Source: Saccharopolyspora hirsuta
Lineage (GTDB): Bacteria; Actinomycetota; Actinomycetes; Mycobacteriales; Pseudonocardiaceae
NCBI RefSeq assembly: GCF_008630535.1
Contig: NZ_VWPH01000006.1
Coordinates: forward strand, 62,001-126,000
DNA length: 64,000 bases
Reading direction: 5' to 3'
Numbering within the stretch: the first letter of the stretch is position 1; each line of letters begins with the position of its first letter. The notes beneath the pieces are model-generated. The model had not been told where the DNA came from. It saw only the letters and a program-made list of their open reading frames with translations, and made no database searches. Position numbers and translations under genes: made by a program. Of this stretch, positions 1 to 9,919 are shown piece by piece.

Positions 1-34
1 GTCCGGCAGCCTGTGATCGGGAGGATGACGCGAC

Positions 35-463
35 GTGAGTGACGACTGGAAGACCCCGGAGATCCGCGACGCCGAGGCGATGCTCGAGGAGCGCATGCGC
101 CAGGCCGAGGAGGTGCTGGACCGGGTCAGCCGGTACGAGGCGGAGCTGCCGGAGATCAAGCTGACCGACGACCAGATCGAGGACATCGAACAGCGCATCC
201 GCTCCGGCCAGGCCCCGCCGGAGATCGCGGCGCTGCAGGCGCGCATCGACGCGGGCGAGTTCACCTGGCAGGACATCGCCAGCGGCGAGGCGCTGCACGA
301 CGAATCGGTCCAGGCCGCGTTCGCCAAGAGCGTGGAGAACGCACAGCAGGCCAAGGAGTTGCTGGACGCCGGATACGATGCGGCGACGGTCATCAACAAC
401 GACCCGAACCGCGCGCCGGAGGACACCTACGACGACGAACCGCCGGATTCGTTCCTGCGGTGA
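35..463 (+). CDS. Small acidic protein of unknown function
   Basis: I do not recognise this 142-residue protein. It is strongly charged and predicted helical throughout, with a run of Glu/Arg/Gln in residues 5-60 that could form a coiled coil, and an Asp/Glu/Pro-rich C-terminal tail. There is no signal peptide or membrane segment, so it is probably cytoplasmic. The GTG start follows a good ribosome site (GGGAGGATG, about 20-29). It is followed 19 bases later by a small membrane protein in the same direction, so the two are probably co-transcribed. Codon use (G/C third positions) is that of a real gene of this genome. Confidence 0.72.
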   Translation: MSDDWKTPEIRDAEAMLEERMRQAEEVLDRVSRYEAELPEIKLTDDQIEDIEQRIRSGQAPPEIAALQARIDAGEFTWQDIASGEALHDESVQAAFAKSVENAQQAKELLDAGYDAATVINNDPNRAPEDTYDDEPPDSFLR

Positions 464-482
464 GGGACTGAGTGATTCGACT

Positions 483-959
483 ATGAACCGCAAGACCCTG
501 ATCGGCATCACCATCGGCTGGGGCGTCCTGGTCGCCGCGGTCTTCGCGGTGCTCCTGGGCATGGCGATGTTCAGCGGCACCTCGCTGGCGAAGGCGGACA
601 CGGCGGACGGCTCCACCGGCCCGTACTACCGCTGGGACGGCGAGCCGATGCTGATCACCAGCACGCAGAGCAACAAGTCCGCGGTGTGCAAGGTCGTGCC
701 GGACGAGGGCGAGGCGCGCGACATCTCCACCTACCGCGCCGAGGGGCGCCGGTACGTGGACCCGGTCACCCCGTGGTTCTCCGGCGGGGCGCGGATGTCG
801 TGCACGACCCCGGTGAAGATCCGGGTCGGTTCCGAGGTCACGAGCTACGAGCTGTTCGCCAAGAACCGCGTGGTGCAGATCGGTGCCGCCGTCATCGCCG
901 CCGGTCCGTTCCTGGCGGTGAGCGTCTTCGGTCTCGGCAGCCGCAAGGCGCGAGCCTGA
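483..959 (+). CDS. Small membrane-anchored protein, two TM segments, unknown function
   Basis: A 158-residue protein with a hydrophobic segment near the N-terminus (about residues 8-28), an extracytoplasmic middle of about 100 residues containing two cysteines (in SAVCKVV and RMSCTTP) that could form a disulfide, and a second hydrophobic segment near residues 130-150 ending in a positive tail. The family is not recognised. The ATG was chosen because hydrophobicity begins directly after it. A five-codon mini-ORF, GTG at 472 to TGA at 484-486, overlaps this start as ATGA and lies close behind the ribosome site GAGGGA (464-469), so translation may be coupled. Probably in one transcript with the preceding gene. 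Confidence 0.72.
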   Translation: MNRKTLIGITIGWGVLVAAVFAVLLGMAMFSGTSLAKADTADGSTGPYYRWDGEPMLITSTQSNKSAVCKVVPDEGEARDISTYRAEGRRYVDPVTPWFSGGARMSCTTPVKIRVGSEVTSYELFAKNRVVQIGAAVIAAGPFLAVSVFGLGSRKARA

Positions 960-970
960 CCGACCAGCGC

Positions 971-1006
971 GAACGGCCCGTCCACCACCGGTGGGCGGGC
1001 CGTTTC
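971..1006. terminator. Bidirectional terminator between convergent genes
   Basis: A GC-rich inverted repeat (AACGGCCCG ... CGGGCCGTT with inner CCACC/GGTGG) sits exactly between the stops of the rightward small-membrane-protein gene and the leftward menA. A short T-run follows on the plus strand and an A/T edge on the minus strand, so it can serve both genes. Confidence 0.75.
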
Positions 1007-1010
1007 GCCG

Positions 1011-1883
1011 TCAGCCGAGGGCGAGGGCGCCGCCGGTGACGGCCGCCCAGATCAGCATCGCGAGGCCGGTGTCGCGCAGCGCCGGGATCAGCGCACGTCC
1101 CTGCGCGCCGCTGATCACCGCGCGCAGCGGGACGACGAGCGGCAGGAGCGCGGCGAAACCGAGCAGCACCCACGAGTTCCGCAGCCCGATCAGCACGGTG
1201 ATCAGGAACGGGACCAGCGCGAGCGCGACGTAGAGGGTGCGGGTGTCCCGGTCGCCGAGCAGCACGGCCAGGGTGCGCTTGCCGGTGACGCGGTCGGACG
1301 GGATGTCCCGCAGGTTGTTGGCCACCAGCACCGCGCAGGACAGCGCGCCGACGCCCACCGCGGCGCCGATGCCGAAGCCGGTGATCTTCCCGGCCTGCAC
1401 GTACATCGTGCCCAGCACCGCGATCAGTCCGAAGAAGACGAACACGGCCAGCTCGCCGAACCCGGCGTAGCCGTAGGGCCGCTTCCCGCCGGTGTAGAAC
1501 CAGGCACCGGCGATGCAGAGAGCGCCGATCGCGAGCATCCACCACTGGCCGCTGCGGAAGAGCACGCCCAGACCGGCGACCGCGGCCAGCCCGAAGCAGG
1601 TGAAGGCCGCGGTGCGCACCGCGGCCGGCCGGGCGGCGCCGGAGCCGACCAGGCGGAACGGGCCGACCCGGTCGTCGTCGGTGCCCCGGATGCCGTCGGA
1701 GTAGTCGTTGGCGAAGTTCACCCCGATGATCAGGAACATGGAGACCAGGAGGGCGAGGACCGCGGTCAGCGGGTCGAACCCGTCGACCCCCGCGGCGGCG
1801 CCGGTCCCGGCGAGCACCGGCGCGATCGCGTTCGGGAAGGTGCGGATCCGAGCTCCCTCGATCCACTGCGCAACAGTCGCCAT
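1011..1883 (-). CDS. menA: 1,4-dihydroxy-2-naphthoate polyprenyltransferase MenA
   Basis: Integral membrane prenyltransferase that attaches the isoprenoid chain to 1,4-dihydroxy-2-naphthoate to give demethylmenaquinone. About 290 residues, usual for the family, with eight or nine hydrophobic segments. Both Asp-rich motifs of the UbiA superfamily are visible: [17 protein letters not shown] near residue 55 and [16 protein letters not shown] near residue 190. The start was set at the ATG giving [12 protein letters not shown], which matches the family N-terminus; an ATG three codons upstream is possible. It is transcribed leftward after menE, about 52 bases apart, and shares a terminator with the convergent gene on its left. 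Confidence 0.95.
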   Translation of the reverse strand: MATVAQWIEGARIRTFPNAIAPVLAGTGAAAGVDGFDPLTAVLALLVSMFLIIGVNFANDYSDGIRGTDDDRVGPFRLVGSGAARPAAVRTAAFTCFGLAAVAGLGVLFRSGQWWMLAIGALCIAGAWFYTGGKRPYGYAGFGELAVFVFFGLIAVLGTMYVQAGKITGFGIGAAVGVGALSCAVLVANNLRDIPSDRVTGKRTLAVLLGDRDTRTLYVALALVPFLITVLIGLRNSWVLLGFAALLPLVVPLRAVISGAQGRALIPALRDTGLAMLIWAAVTGGALALG

Positions 1884-1935
1884 GTGAGCCATCTTCGCGC
1901 ACCGGGGTCACCCGCTCGTGGCAGCCTCCCCCGGA

Positions 1936-3102
1936 TCAGCCCCGGAACAGGGCCGCCAGCGCCCGCCGGTCCGGCTTGCCCGGGCCGCGCAGCGGCAGTT
2001 CCGGGAGGAAGGCGAAGCGCTTCGGCGCGGCGGCGGCGTTGAGCCGCGCGCGGACGGCGGCGCGCAGTTCCGGCTCGGCCGGTGGCCGGTCCCGGTCGGT
2101 CGGCACGACCGCGGCGACCACCGCCTGCCCCCACTCGGGGTCGGGGACGCCGAGCACGCACGCCTCGCGGACGCCGGGCTGCTCGGTGAGGACCCGTTCC
2201 ACCGGCAGCGGGGCGACGTTGACCCCGCCGGTGATGATCATGTCGTCGGCGCGCCCGAGCACCTCCAGCCGCCCGTCCTGCCAGCGGCCGAGGTCGCCGG
2301 TCCGGAACCAGCCGCCGGTGAACGCGGCGGCGTCCGGCCGGTGGCGGTACCCGCGGGCCAGCATCGGCCCGCTCAGCAGCACCGGCCCGGTCTCGCCGTC
2401 GACGCGGACCTCCGCGACGTCCAGCGGCTGCCCGTCGTACACGCACCCGCCCGAGGTCTCGCTCATGCCGTAGGTCGTGGTCACGCGGATGCCGTCGTCC
2501 AGGGCCCGGCGCAGGAGCGCGGGTGGGGTCGCGGCACCGCCGAGCAGCACCGCGTCGAACTCTCGGAGCGCGGCGAGACCGTCCCCGCCTGCGTTGATCA
2601 GCCGGGACAGCTGGGTGGGCACCAGCGCGGTGTAGTGCGGGCCGTCCGCGGCGAGGACGCGCTGCGCGGCTGCGGCGAAGCGGTCCGGGCGGAAGCCGTC
2701 GGCGGTGTCCACGGCGTCCGGGCGGGTGCCCGCGAGCAGCGCCCGGACCAGGACCTGGATCCCGGCGATGTGGTGCGCGGGCATCGCCAGCAGCCAGTGG
2801 CCGGGCCCGCCGAGCCTGCGGTGGGTGGCCTCGGCGGAGGCGCGCAGCGCGGAGGCCGCCAGCAGCACGCCCTTCGGGGCGCCGGTGGAGCCGGACGTGG
2901 CGATGACCAGCGCCGTCGGATCCTCGGCGGAGTCCTCTGCGCTGGTCAACGGCCCTGCCAGCGCTTCGGTCAGGCTGCCGTCGCCCCCCTGGACCGGGAG
3001 CAGCGCCGGGCCCTCGCCGTTCAGCGCCCGCTCCAGCGCGGGCAGGACGTCCAGCGCGCCCGCTCCCGGCGGCACGGGCAGCGGCTGCAGGGATCTCGAC
3101 AT
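1936..3102 (-). CDS. menE: o-succinylbenzoate-CoA ligase MenE
   Basis: Adenylate-forming enzyme that activates o-succinylbenzoate to its CoA thioester in menaquinone synthesis. AMP-binding motifs appear in order: the P-loop TSGSTGAPKG, TTYGMSETSGG, the hinge region WFRTGDLGRW ... GRADDMIITGG, and the catalytic lysine region GPGKPDRRAL near the C-terminus. At about 388 residues it is a short member of the superfamily, as actinobacterial MenE proteins are. The start is uncertain: ATG at 3102 is preceded by GGAG at 3106-3109, while ATGs at 3111 and 3153 are also in frame. It lies upstream of menA in the same direction. Confidence 0.94.
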   Translation of the reverse strand: MSRSLQPLPVPPGAGALDVLPALERALNGEGPALLPVQGGDGSLTEALAGPLTSAEDSAEDPTALVIATSGSTGAPKGVLLAASALRASAEATHRRLGGPGHWLLAMPAHHIAGIQVLVRALLAGTRPDAVDTADGFRPDRFAAAAQRVLAADGPHYTALVPTQLSRLINAGGDGLAALREFDAVLLGGAATPPALLRRALDDGIRVTTTYGMSETSGGCVYDGQPLDVAEVRVDGETGPVLLSGPMLARGYRHRPDAAAFTGGWFRTGDLGRWQDGRLEVLGRADDMIITGGVNVAPLPVERVLTEQPGVREACVLGVPDPEWGQAVVAAVVPTDRDRPPAEPELRAAVRARLNAAAAPKRFAFLPELPLRGPGKPDRRALAALFRG

Positions 3103-3374
3103 GCGCTCCATTGTCGGTCGGCTCGCGAGCGGCGCCCGCGTGATTCCCGGCATCGATCACCTGTTCTAGCGATCAAGTGTTCGAACCGGCCGGTCGATCT
3201 AGTGGGTACGCGCTTGGAGAGGAGTTGCCGATGTTGGTTCTGATCGTGCTGGTGCGCGCAGCCGACGGTGGTCGGGTTCGCGCGGGCGAGGGCTCCGGAT
3301 GTGGTCCCGCGACCCCCGGCCCCGGAGCCGCGCGGCCGAACGGCCGCGCGGGCGGAGCTCGGGGGCCGTCCGGC
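3103..3374. other. Intergenic region between menE and menB; no gene supported
   Basis: About 270 bases between two leftward genes. It should hold the menE promoter and the 3' end of menB. The plus-strand reading frame opening near 3177 is mostly the mirror of menB and is not accepted. The only clear structure is the GC-rich hairpin at 3328-3351. Confidence 0.5.
3328..3351 (-). terminator. GC-only hairpin after menB
   Basis: Perfect inverted repeat CCGCGCGGCCG / CGGCCGCGCGG with a two-base spacer, 23 bases past the menB stop in the direction of transcription. It has no T-run, which is common for actinobacterial terminators. Confidence 0.5.
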
Positions 3375-4298
<924 letters not shown>

Positions 4299-4432
4299 AC
4301 CTGGGACAATAGGCGCAGCAAGTGCTCGGCGCGGGGGCCTCCCCGCAGCAGCCCGGCACCTGCGCGGACCACGGCGAGGAGGAGCATGGACTGCTCCGCC
4401 GGGGTCCGCCAACGAGGTTCAGAGGTGATGGG

Positions 4433-6103
4433 TTGAATCCGTCCACGGCTCAGGCTGAGGTCATCGTCGACGAGCTCGTCCGCAACGGGGTGCGGCAGGT
4501 GGTGCTCTCCCCGGGATCCCGCAACGCACCTCTCTCTTACGCACTGCACAAGGCCGACCACGCTGGGCGGTTGCGGCTGCACGTGCGTATCGACGAGCGC
4601 AGCGCGGGGTTCCTGGCCCTGGGGCTGGCCGCGCGCGCCCAGTCACCGGTGGCGGTCGCCTGCACGTCGGGGACGGCGGCGACGAACCTGCACCCGGCGG
4701 TCAGCGAGGCGTTCCACTCCGGGGTGCCGCTGATCGTGCTGACCGCGGACCGGCCGCCGGAGCTGCGGGCCGCGGGCGCCAACCAGACCATCGACCAGCA
4801 CCGCCTGTTCGGCTCCGAGGTCCGGCTGTTCGACGAGCTCGCGGTCGCCGAGGAGCGGCCCGGGCAGAACGCCTACTGGCGGAGCCAGGTGTGCCGCGCC
4901 TGGCAGGCGGCGCGGGGCGAGGTCCGGGGCGGCCCGGTGCACCTGAACCTCCCGTTCCGGGAACCGCTGGTGCCCTCCGGGGACGACCACTGGTGCGAGT
5001 CGCTGGACGGGCGCCCGGACGGTGCGCGGTGGACCGACGGCTCCGACCTCGGGCGGGTGCCCAGCGAGCTGTCCCGCGTCCGCGCCCGGCACGGGCTGGT
5101 GCTGGCGGCGGACTCGGGCGTCGACGGTGCCGGGGAGTGGGGCGAGCGGTACGGCTGGCCGGTGCTGTCCGAGGTCGGCGCGGTGGGCGTGCCCGGCTCC
5201 GCGGTGATCAGCACCGGGATGTGGCTGCTCGGCCTGCCGGAGTTCCTCCGGGAGCACCGGCCGGAGCAGGTCCTGTGCGTCGGGCGGCCGACGGTGTTCC
5301 GGCAGGTGCAGCGGTTGCTGGCGGACACCGGGGTGGAGGTGCTGCTGGCGCACGGCGGGGTCGACTGGCCCGCGCCCGCGCACAACCTGCGGGAGGTCGC
5401 GGACACCTTCGGCCCGACGGCGACCCCGGCCGACCCGGACTGGCTGACCAGCTGGCAGCAGGCCGACCAGAAGGCCTCCGCCGCGCTGCACGCCGCGCTG
5501 GACCTGGAGCGCTGGCCGAACGGTCCGGTGGTGGCGCGATCGGTGGTGGACGCCTTACCGGAGCACGCGCTGCTGGTCCTGGGCTCGTCCAACCCGACGC
5601 GCGACGTCGCGCTGGCCGCGCGGCAGCGGCCCGACGTGGTCGTGCACCGAAACCGGGGCGTGGCCGGGATCGACGGCACCATCTCGACCGCGATCGGCGC
5701 GGCCATCGCCCACGGGCGACCGGCCTACGCGCTGCTGGGCGACCTGACCTTCCTGCACGACAACAACGGCCTGGTGCTCGGGCCGCACGAGTCGCGACCG
5801 GACCTGACGATCGTCGTGCTCAACGACGACGGCGGCGGCATCTTCTCGCTGCTGGAGCAGGGCAGCCCGGAGCACCGCGAGTCGTTCGAGCGGATCTTCG
5901 GCACGCCGCACGGCACCGACCTCGGGCAGCTCTGCGCCGCGCACGGCGTCGAGCACCAGCTGGTGCACCAGCAGTCCGAGTTCGTCGAGGCGTTGAAGTG
6001 GCGGCCGGGGCTGCGCGTGGTCGAGGTCCAGGCGGACCGGGCCGCGCTGCGGTCGGTGCACGAGCGCCTGCAGACCGCCGTCCGCTCCGCGCTGCTGGGC
6101 TGA
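4433..6103 (+). CDS. menD: SEPHCHC synthase MenD (thiamine-diphosphate enzyme)
   Basis: Catalyses the 2-oxoglutarate- and isochorismate-dependent step that commits chorismate-derived carbon to menaquinone. Motifs: LSPGSRNAPL near residue 25, ACTSGTAATNLHPAV near 75, TADRPPELR near 105 and the C-terminal ThDP/Mg site GDLTFLHDNNGL near residue 440. Length is 556 residues, normal for MenD. The frame is open from 4322, but the family N-terminus (NPSTAQAEVIVDEL) starts at a TTG at 4433, preceded by AGAGGTGA (4421-4428). ATG and GTG codons beside it are out of frame. Divergent from menB. Confidence 0.95.
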   Translation: MNPSTAQAEVIVDELVRNGVRQVVLSPGSRNAPLSYALHKADHAGRLRLHVRIDERSAGFLALGLAARAQSPVAVACTSGTAATNLHPAVSEAFHSGVPLIVLTADRPPELRAAGANQTIDQHRLFGSEVRLFDELAVAEERPGQNAYWRSQVCRAWQAARGEVRGGPVHLNLPFREPLVPSGDDHWCESLDGRPDGARWTDGSDLGRVPSELSRVRARHGLVLAADSGVDGAGEWGERYGWPVLSEVGAVGVPGSAVISTGMWLLGLPEFLREHRPEQVLCVGRPTVFRQVQRLLADTGVEVLLAHGGVDWPAPAHNLREVADTFGPTATPADPDWLTSWQQADQKASAALHAALDLERWPNGPVVARSVVDALPEHALLVLGSSNPTRDVALAARQRPDVVVHRNRGVAGIDGTISTAIGAAIAHGRPAYALLGDLTFLHDNNGLVLGPHESRPDLTIVVLNDDGGGIFSLLEQGSPEHRESFERIFGTPHGTDLGQLCAAHGVEHQLVHQQSEFVEALKWRPGLRVVEVQADRAALRSVHERLQTAVRSALLG

Positions 6104-6304
6104 CCGCTTCCCAGCTCGTGGGACGGCCGGTGCCGGACCGGTCCCGGCCGGTTCGCGCAGCTGGCAGCACCTCGCGATGGCCCCGTCGGAGTGATTCGCG
6201 GATTCCGCGGCACTCTGGGAAAAACGTGCCGACGGAAAAACCCGCCCGCTGGTCACGACCTTCTCTAGGCTCCGACCGGAGCACGATTTTCGAGGAGGTG
6301 GCAG

Positions 6305-7807
6305 GTGTTCCGACGACACGGCCTGCGAGCGGTGGCCGCGGCCTGCTGTGCGACAGCGCTTTTCGCACCCCCGGCGCTGGCCGGAGGTGACGGACCTGGT
6401 GCGCCCGGCGCGGGCGACGAGTACTTCCCCGGCTACGGCAACGGCGGGTACGACGTCTCGCACTACGACATCCAGGTCCGCTACCAGCCCGCGGACGACC
6501 ACCTGCGGGGCACCACGACGATCGTCGCGAAGCCGACGCAGAACCTGACCGCGTTCAACCTCGACTTCGCGCTGACGCCGAAGTCGGTGCGGGTCAACGG
6601 GTTGCCCGCGCAGTTCTCCCAGAACGGCACCGAGCTGACGGTGACCCCGGCGGAGACGCTGCCGGAGGGCAGCCTGGCGACCTTCGTCGTCGAGTACGAG
6701 GGCGTGCCGTCCACGGTGGAGGTCGACGGGCTCAACCCGTGGATCCGCACCTCCGACGGGGCGCTCGCGGTCGGCCAGCCGGAGATCTCCGCCTGGTGGT
6801 TCCCGGGCAACGACCACCCGCGGGACAAGGCGACCTTCGACATCTCGGTCACCGTGCCGGACGGCACCGAGGCCGTCGCGAACGGCGTGAACACCGACCG
6901 GAGCAGCCTGGCCGGGTGGACCACCTGGAAGTGGCGCACCACCAAGCCGACCGCCACCTACCTGGCGTTCTTCGGCGCCGGGCAGTACGAGATCAACCAG
7001 CGGACCGGCGCGTTCGGGCAGCCCTACGTCTCCGCCTACTCGGACGGGCTCGGCGAGCTCGAAGGCCCGGCGAAGGCGAGCGTGGAGCGCACCCCGGAGG
7101 TCCTGGAGTTCCTGAGCGGCGTGCTCGGCGAGTACCCGTTCGAGGCGCAGGGCGGCCTGGTGTCCTCGGAGGGGATGAACTTCGCGCTGGAGAACCAGAC
7201 CCGGCCCACCTACAGCCACCTGTTCTTCCGCGACGGGGCGAACACCTCGGTGGTGGTGCACGAGCTCGCGCACCAGTGGTTCGGCGACTCGGTCTCGGTG
7301 GACACCTGGCGCAACATCTGGATCAACGAGGGCTTCGCGTCCTACGCGGAGTGGCTCTGGTCGGAGGCACAGGGCACCGGCACCGCGCAGGAGCTGTTCG
7401 ACCACTACTACGCGCAGTACCCGGCCGACGACCCGTTCTGGCAGGTCACGCCGGGTGACCCGGGCAAGGAAGCGGTGTTCGACGGCGCGGTCTACGACCG
7501 AGGCGCGATGACGCTGCAAGCCCTGCGCAACGTGGTGGGCGACGAGGTCCTGCTCGACATCGTCCGCACCTGGGTGGCGGAGAAGAAGTACAGCACCGGC
7601 ACGGTCGAGGAGTTCATCCAGCTCGCGGAGCAGAAGTCCGGCAAGCAGCTGGACGACCTGTTCAACGCCTGGCTGTTCACCAAGGGCAAGCCCCCGGTCG
7701 GCGAAGCCACCGGAGTCCCCGCCAGCGCCCTCCGCATCCAGGCCGCCCCGCCCGCAGCGGTGGCGGAGCTCGACCGAACCCACGCCCTCCTGCACCACGA
7801 TCACTGA
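6305..7807 (+). CDS. Secreted M1-family zinc aminopeptidase
   Basis: Zinc metallopeptidase of the M1 (aminopeptidase N-like) family, predicted to be exported: residues 1-26 form a signal peptide with a positive N-region, a hydrophobic core and an ALA cleavage site. The zinc site HELAHQW with downstream NEGFASY is intact near residues 319-345, and the substrate-binding G-x-M-x-N element is present as SSEGMNFALEN. At 500 residues it has the N-terminal beta domain and the catalytic domain but not the large C-terminal domain of cytosolic aminopeptidase N, typical of secreted actinobacterial forms. The GTG start has a strong site (GAGGAGGTGG). It sits alone between menD and menF and has no evident link to menaquinone. 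Confidence 0.9.
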   Translation: MFRRHGLRAVAAACCATALFAPPALAGGDGPGAPGAGDEYFPGYGNGGYDVSHYDIQVRYQPADDHLRGTTTIVAKPTQNLTAFNLDFALTPKSVRVNGLPAQFSQNGTELTVTPAETLPEGSLATFVVEYEGVPSTVEVDGLNPWIRTSDGALAVGQPEISAWWFPGNDHPRDKATFDISVTVPDGTEAVANGVNTDRSSLAGWTTWKWRTTKPTATYLAFFGAGQYEINQRTGAFGQPYVSAYSDGLGELEGPAKASVERTPEVLEFLSGVLGEYPFEAQGGLVSSEGMNFALENQTRPTYSHLFFRDGANTSVVVHELAHQWFGDSVSVDTWRNIWINEGFASYAEWLWSEAQGTGTAQELFDHYYAQYPADDPFWQVTPGDPGKEAVFDGAVYDRGAMTLQALRNVVGDEVLLDIVRTWVAEKKYSTGTVEEFIQLAEQKSGKQLDDLFNAWLFTKGKPPVGEATGVPASALRIQAAPPAAVAELDRTHALLHHDH

Positions 7808-7812
7808 CCGGT

Positions 7813-8006
7813 CGAGGATTTCCAGGCTCGTTCTGCGTAGCGGTGCGGGTAAGCGGAACCTCAGGGGCTTTCTCGCTGCGGGATCCCGTTTTCGTGTACG
7901 GGGACCAGTACACGGCAAACGGGCTGTCCTCGCGAGAAAGCCTCTGAGAACTCGCTCGATCGTCGCGGTGGCGGTTTTTACCGCTGGAAGCAGCTTCGCC
8001 GCTTAG
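7813..8006 (+). repeat. Structured intergenic repeat, copy F (divergent sequence, same fold)
   Basis: Most divergent copy of the repeat family described under 10061-10310, starting 6-20 bases past the stop of the M1 peptidase and in the same direction. Invariant motifs: TTCTGCGTAGCGGTGC, CTCAG/CTGAG, ACACGGC and GTCCTCGC. Helices: CTCAG 7860-7864 with CTGAG 7944-7948; GGCTTTCTCGC 7866-7876 with GCGAGAAAGCC 7932-7942; CCCGTTT 7885-7891 with AAACGGG 7917-7923; GTGTAC 7894-7899 with GTACAC 7908-7913. The arms differ from those of the other copies but pair perfectly. The last hairpin (AAGCAGC-TTC-GCCGCTT) overlaps the menF stop codon. Confidence 0.85.
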
Positions 8007-9295
8007 TGGAGGCCTTCCAGGGCTTCGCGGACCGGGAGGAGCTTCGCCTCCGCTTCCGCGACCTCCAGGTCCGGGTCGGAGTCGGGGACGATCCCGCACC
8101 CGGCGAACAGCCGCACCTTGCCGCCGCTGCGGCCGGTTTCCCCACCGGGCGCAGCGGCGTTCTCCACCTGGGCGCAGCGGAGGGCGACGCCGAGCTCGCC
8201 GTTGCCGCTGCCGTCCAACCAGCCGACCGGCCCCGCGTAGCGGCCCCGGTCCATCCCCTCCAGCTCGCTGATCAGCCGCACCGCGTCCGCGGTGGGCGTG
8301 CCGCCGACCGCCGCCGTCGGGTGCACCGCGGCGGCCATGCGCAGGAGCGTCGCCACCCGGCCGTCCGCGTCGCTGAGCTTGCCCTCGACGTTCGTGGCCA
8401 GGTGCAGCACGTTGCGCAGCTGGAGCACCTCCGGCTCGTCGGGCGCGGTCAGGTCGCTGCAGAACGGGCGCAGCCGCACGGCCAGGGACTCCGCCGCGTA
8501 GGCGTGCTCGTTGCGGTTCTTCTCCGACGACAGCAGCTCCGCGGCGAGCTGCTCGGTGCTGTGGCCCTCGCGCGGCCAGATCGTGCCCGCCAGCACCCGG
8601 GAGCGGACTTCGTAGCCCGTCCGCTCCAGCAGCAGCTCCGGGGTGGCCCCGACCAGCCCGTCGACCGCGAAGGTCCAGCACGACGGGTAGCGGGCGGCCA
8701 GGTTGTGCAGCAGGAACCGCGCGTCCAGCGGTTCCGACGTGGTGGCCAGCAGGTCGTGCGCGAGGACCACCTTCGCCAGGCCGTCGGGCTGCTGCATCCG
8801 GCGGACGGCTTCGGCCACCGCCTGCCGGTAGCCGGTCGCGGAGAGCTGCCCGTCACCGTAGGAGACGGTGCCGGGCGGGTGGACCGGTTCGGGGTCGACC
8901 GGCTCGGCCGGACCGTTGCCGATCGTGGTGATCCAGCGCACCCCGTCGCGCTCCCCGATGACGACCTCGGGGACCACCAGCACCGAGTCCCCGGGGTCGT
9001 CGGCGAAGGCCAGGCTGGCGAACGCGACCGGGCCGCAGCCGGGCAGGCCCACCGCGTCGAGCACCTCGGTCCGCTCGCACAGCTGCCGCCACCAGGCGTC
9101 GGCCTGGCTGAAGCGGTCCGGACCGGCCACGTCGAGGCGGGCCGCGCAGCCCCAGCCGACCAGTCCGGCGCCGTCGCGGACCCAGCTCAGCGCCGACCCG
9201 CCGGGCAGCAGTTCCAGCAGCGGGCGGTCGTGTCGGGGGTCACCTGGTTCCAGCCGGCGGGTCCGCGCCACCAGCAGCCGCGATGTAGTCGCCAC
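8003..9295 (-). CDS. menF: Isochorismate synthase (MenF/DhbC family)
   Basis: Converts chorismate to isochorismate, the first step of menaquinone synthesis. The C-terminal chorismate-binding domain is complete: LAGTIWPREG, SSEKNRNEH, HPTAAVGGTPT, ELEGMDRGRYAGPVGW and the end FAGCGIVPDSDPDLE. A GTG at 9295 (MATTSRLLVART) gives 430 residues. The frame is open further upstream but that part is the mirror of the next gene. AGGAG overlaps the start, so the ribosome site is not ideal. Divergent from the DUF3592-like gene (88 bases). A siderophore role cannot be excluded, but menA/B/D/E nearby make menaquinone most likely. Confidence 0.9.
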   Translation of the reverse strand: MATTSRLLVARTRRLEPGDPRHDRPLLELLPGGSALSWVRDGAGLVGWGCAARLDVAGPDRFSQADAWWRQLCERTEVLDAVGLPGCGPVAFASLAFADDPGDSVLVVPEVVIGERDGVRWITTIGNGPAEPVDPEPVHPPGTVSYGDGQLSATGYRQAVAEAVRRMQQPDGLAKVVLAHDLLATTSEPLDARFLLHNLAARYPSCWTFAVDGLVGATPELLLERTGYEVRSRVLAGTIWPREGHSTEQLAAELLSSEKNRNEHAYAAESLAVRLRPFCSDLTAPDEPEVLQLRNVLHLATNVEGKLSDADGRVATLLRMAAAVHPTAAVGGTPTADAVRLISELEGMDRGRYAGPVGWLDGSGNGELGVALRCAQVENAAAPGGETGRSGGKVRLFAGCGIVPDSDPDLEVAEAEAKLLPVREALEGLH

Positions 9296-9369
9296 TCCTG
9301 GAGGGTATGCGGCGGGCTCGAGGAGGCGGACGCCCCCGAAGCCGCGCGGGCCCGCGACGGCGGGGCGCT

Positions 9370-9383
9370 TACAATCGGTCACC
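9370..9383 (+). promoter_or_regulatory. Probable leaderless promoter (-10 TACAAT)
   Basis: TACAAT at 9370-9375 lies eight bases ahead of the GTG at 9384 and there is no ribosome site between them, as expected when the transcript begins at the start codon. No convincing -35 box is visible. Confidence 0.55.
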
Positions 9384-9881
9384 GTGGCGAGCGACGCGGT
9401 GGCAGCGAACGCGGCCGACTCGGTGACCGGTTCCAGCACGGAAGGTGACCAGCCGGTTGCGCGACCGGCGCGCCGCAAGGGCTGGTTGCGCGCCGCCCGC
9501 GGTGTCCTGGTGCTGGGCGTGCTGATGACCGCGATGGGCGTGTCCATCATCATCGCCTGCTTCATCAACGACCGGACCATCGAGGAGTCCAAGGGCGAGG
9601 CGGTCGCGGAGGTGGTCGACACCTCGCTGACCCGGACCGCAGTGCGCTTCAACACCGACGAGGGCCGCGTCTACATCCCGCCGAACGGCGTCCTGTACCC
9701 GGCCGACCTGCAGACCGGGCAGCTGGTGCGGGTGGAGTTCGACTCGCGCAACCCCGACCTGGTGCGGGTGGCGGGGCGCAACGCGATGCTGTCGCTGCTG
9801 CCGGTGGGCAGCATGCTGGCGGTCGTGTGGGCGGTGCTGCTGCCGCTGTACTGGCTCTTCCGCCGCTCGGCCAACCGCTGA
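9384..9881 (+). CDS. DUF3592-like membrane protein with two TM segments
   Basis: A 165-residue protein: a polar N-terminal tail of about 35 residues, a transmembrane segment (GVLVLGVLMTAMGVSIIIACF), an extracytoplasmic beta-rich domain of about 70 residues (RTAVRFNTDEGRVYIPPNGVL ... GQLVRVEFDSRNPDLVRV) and a second transmembrane segment ending in RRSANR. This is the DUF3592 layout; no biochemical function is known to me. The GTG start is supported by the -10 hexamer just upstream. Copies A and B of the structured repeat follow its stop in the same orientation. Confidence 0.8.
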   Translation: MASDAVAANAADSVTGSSTEGDQPVARPARRKGWLRAARGVLVLGVLMTAMGVSIIIACFINDRTIEESKGEAVAEVVDTSLTRTAVRFNTDEGRVYIPPNGVLYPADLQTGQLVRVEFDSRNPDLVRVAGRNAMLSLLPVGSMLAVVWAVLLPLYWLFRRSANR

Positions 9882-9919
9882 GGCGGCGTCGTCCAGGGGC
9901 TGTTGTCCCGCGATTTCCA

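Noticed and set aside
5555-7918. Very long minus-strand frame opposite menD and the M1 peptidase
   Set aside because: Arg/Val-rich composition with no recognisable domain, while both plus-strand genes are complete with catalytic motifs. The same applies to the long frames opposite nuo genes and opposite the GGDEF/EAL gene.
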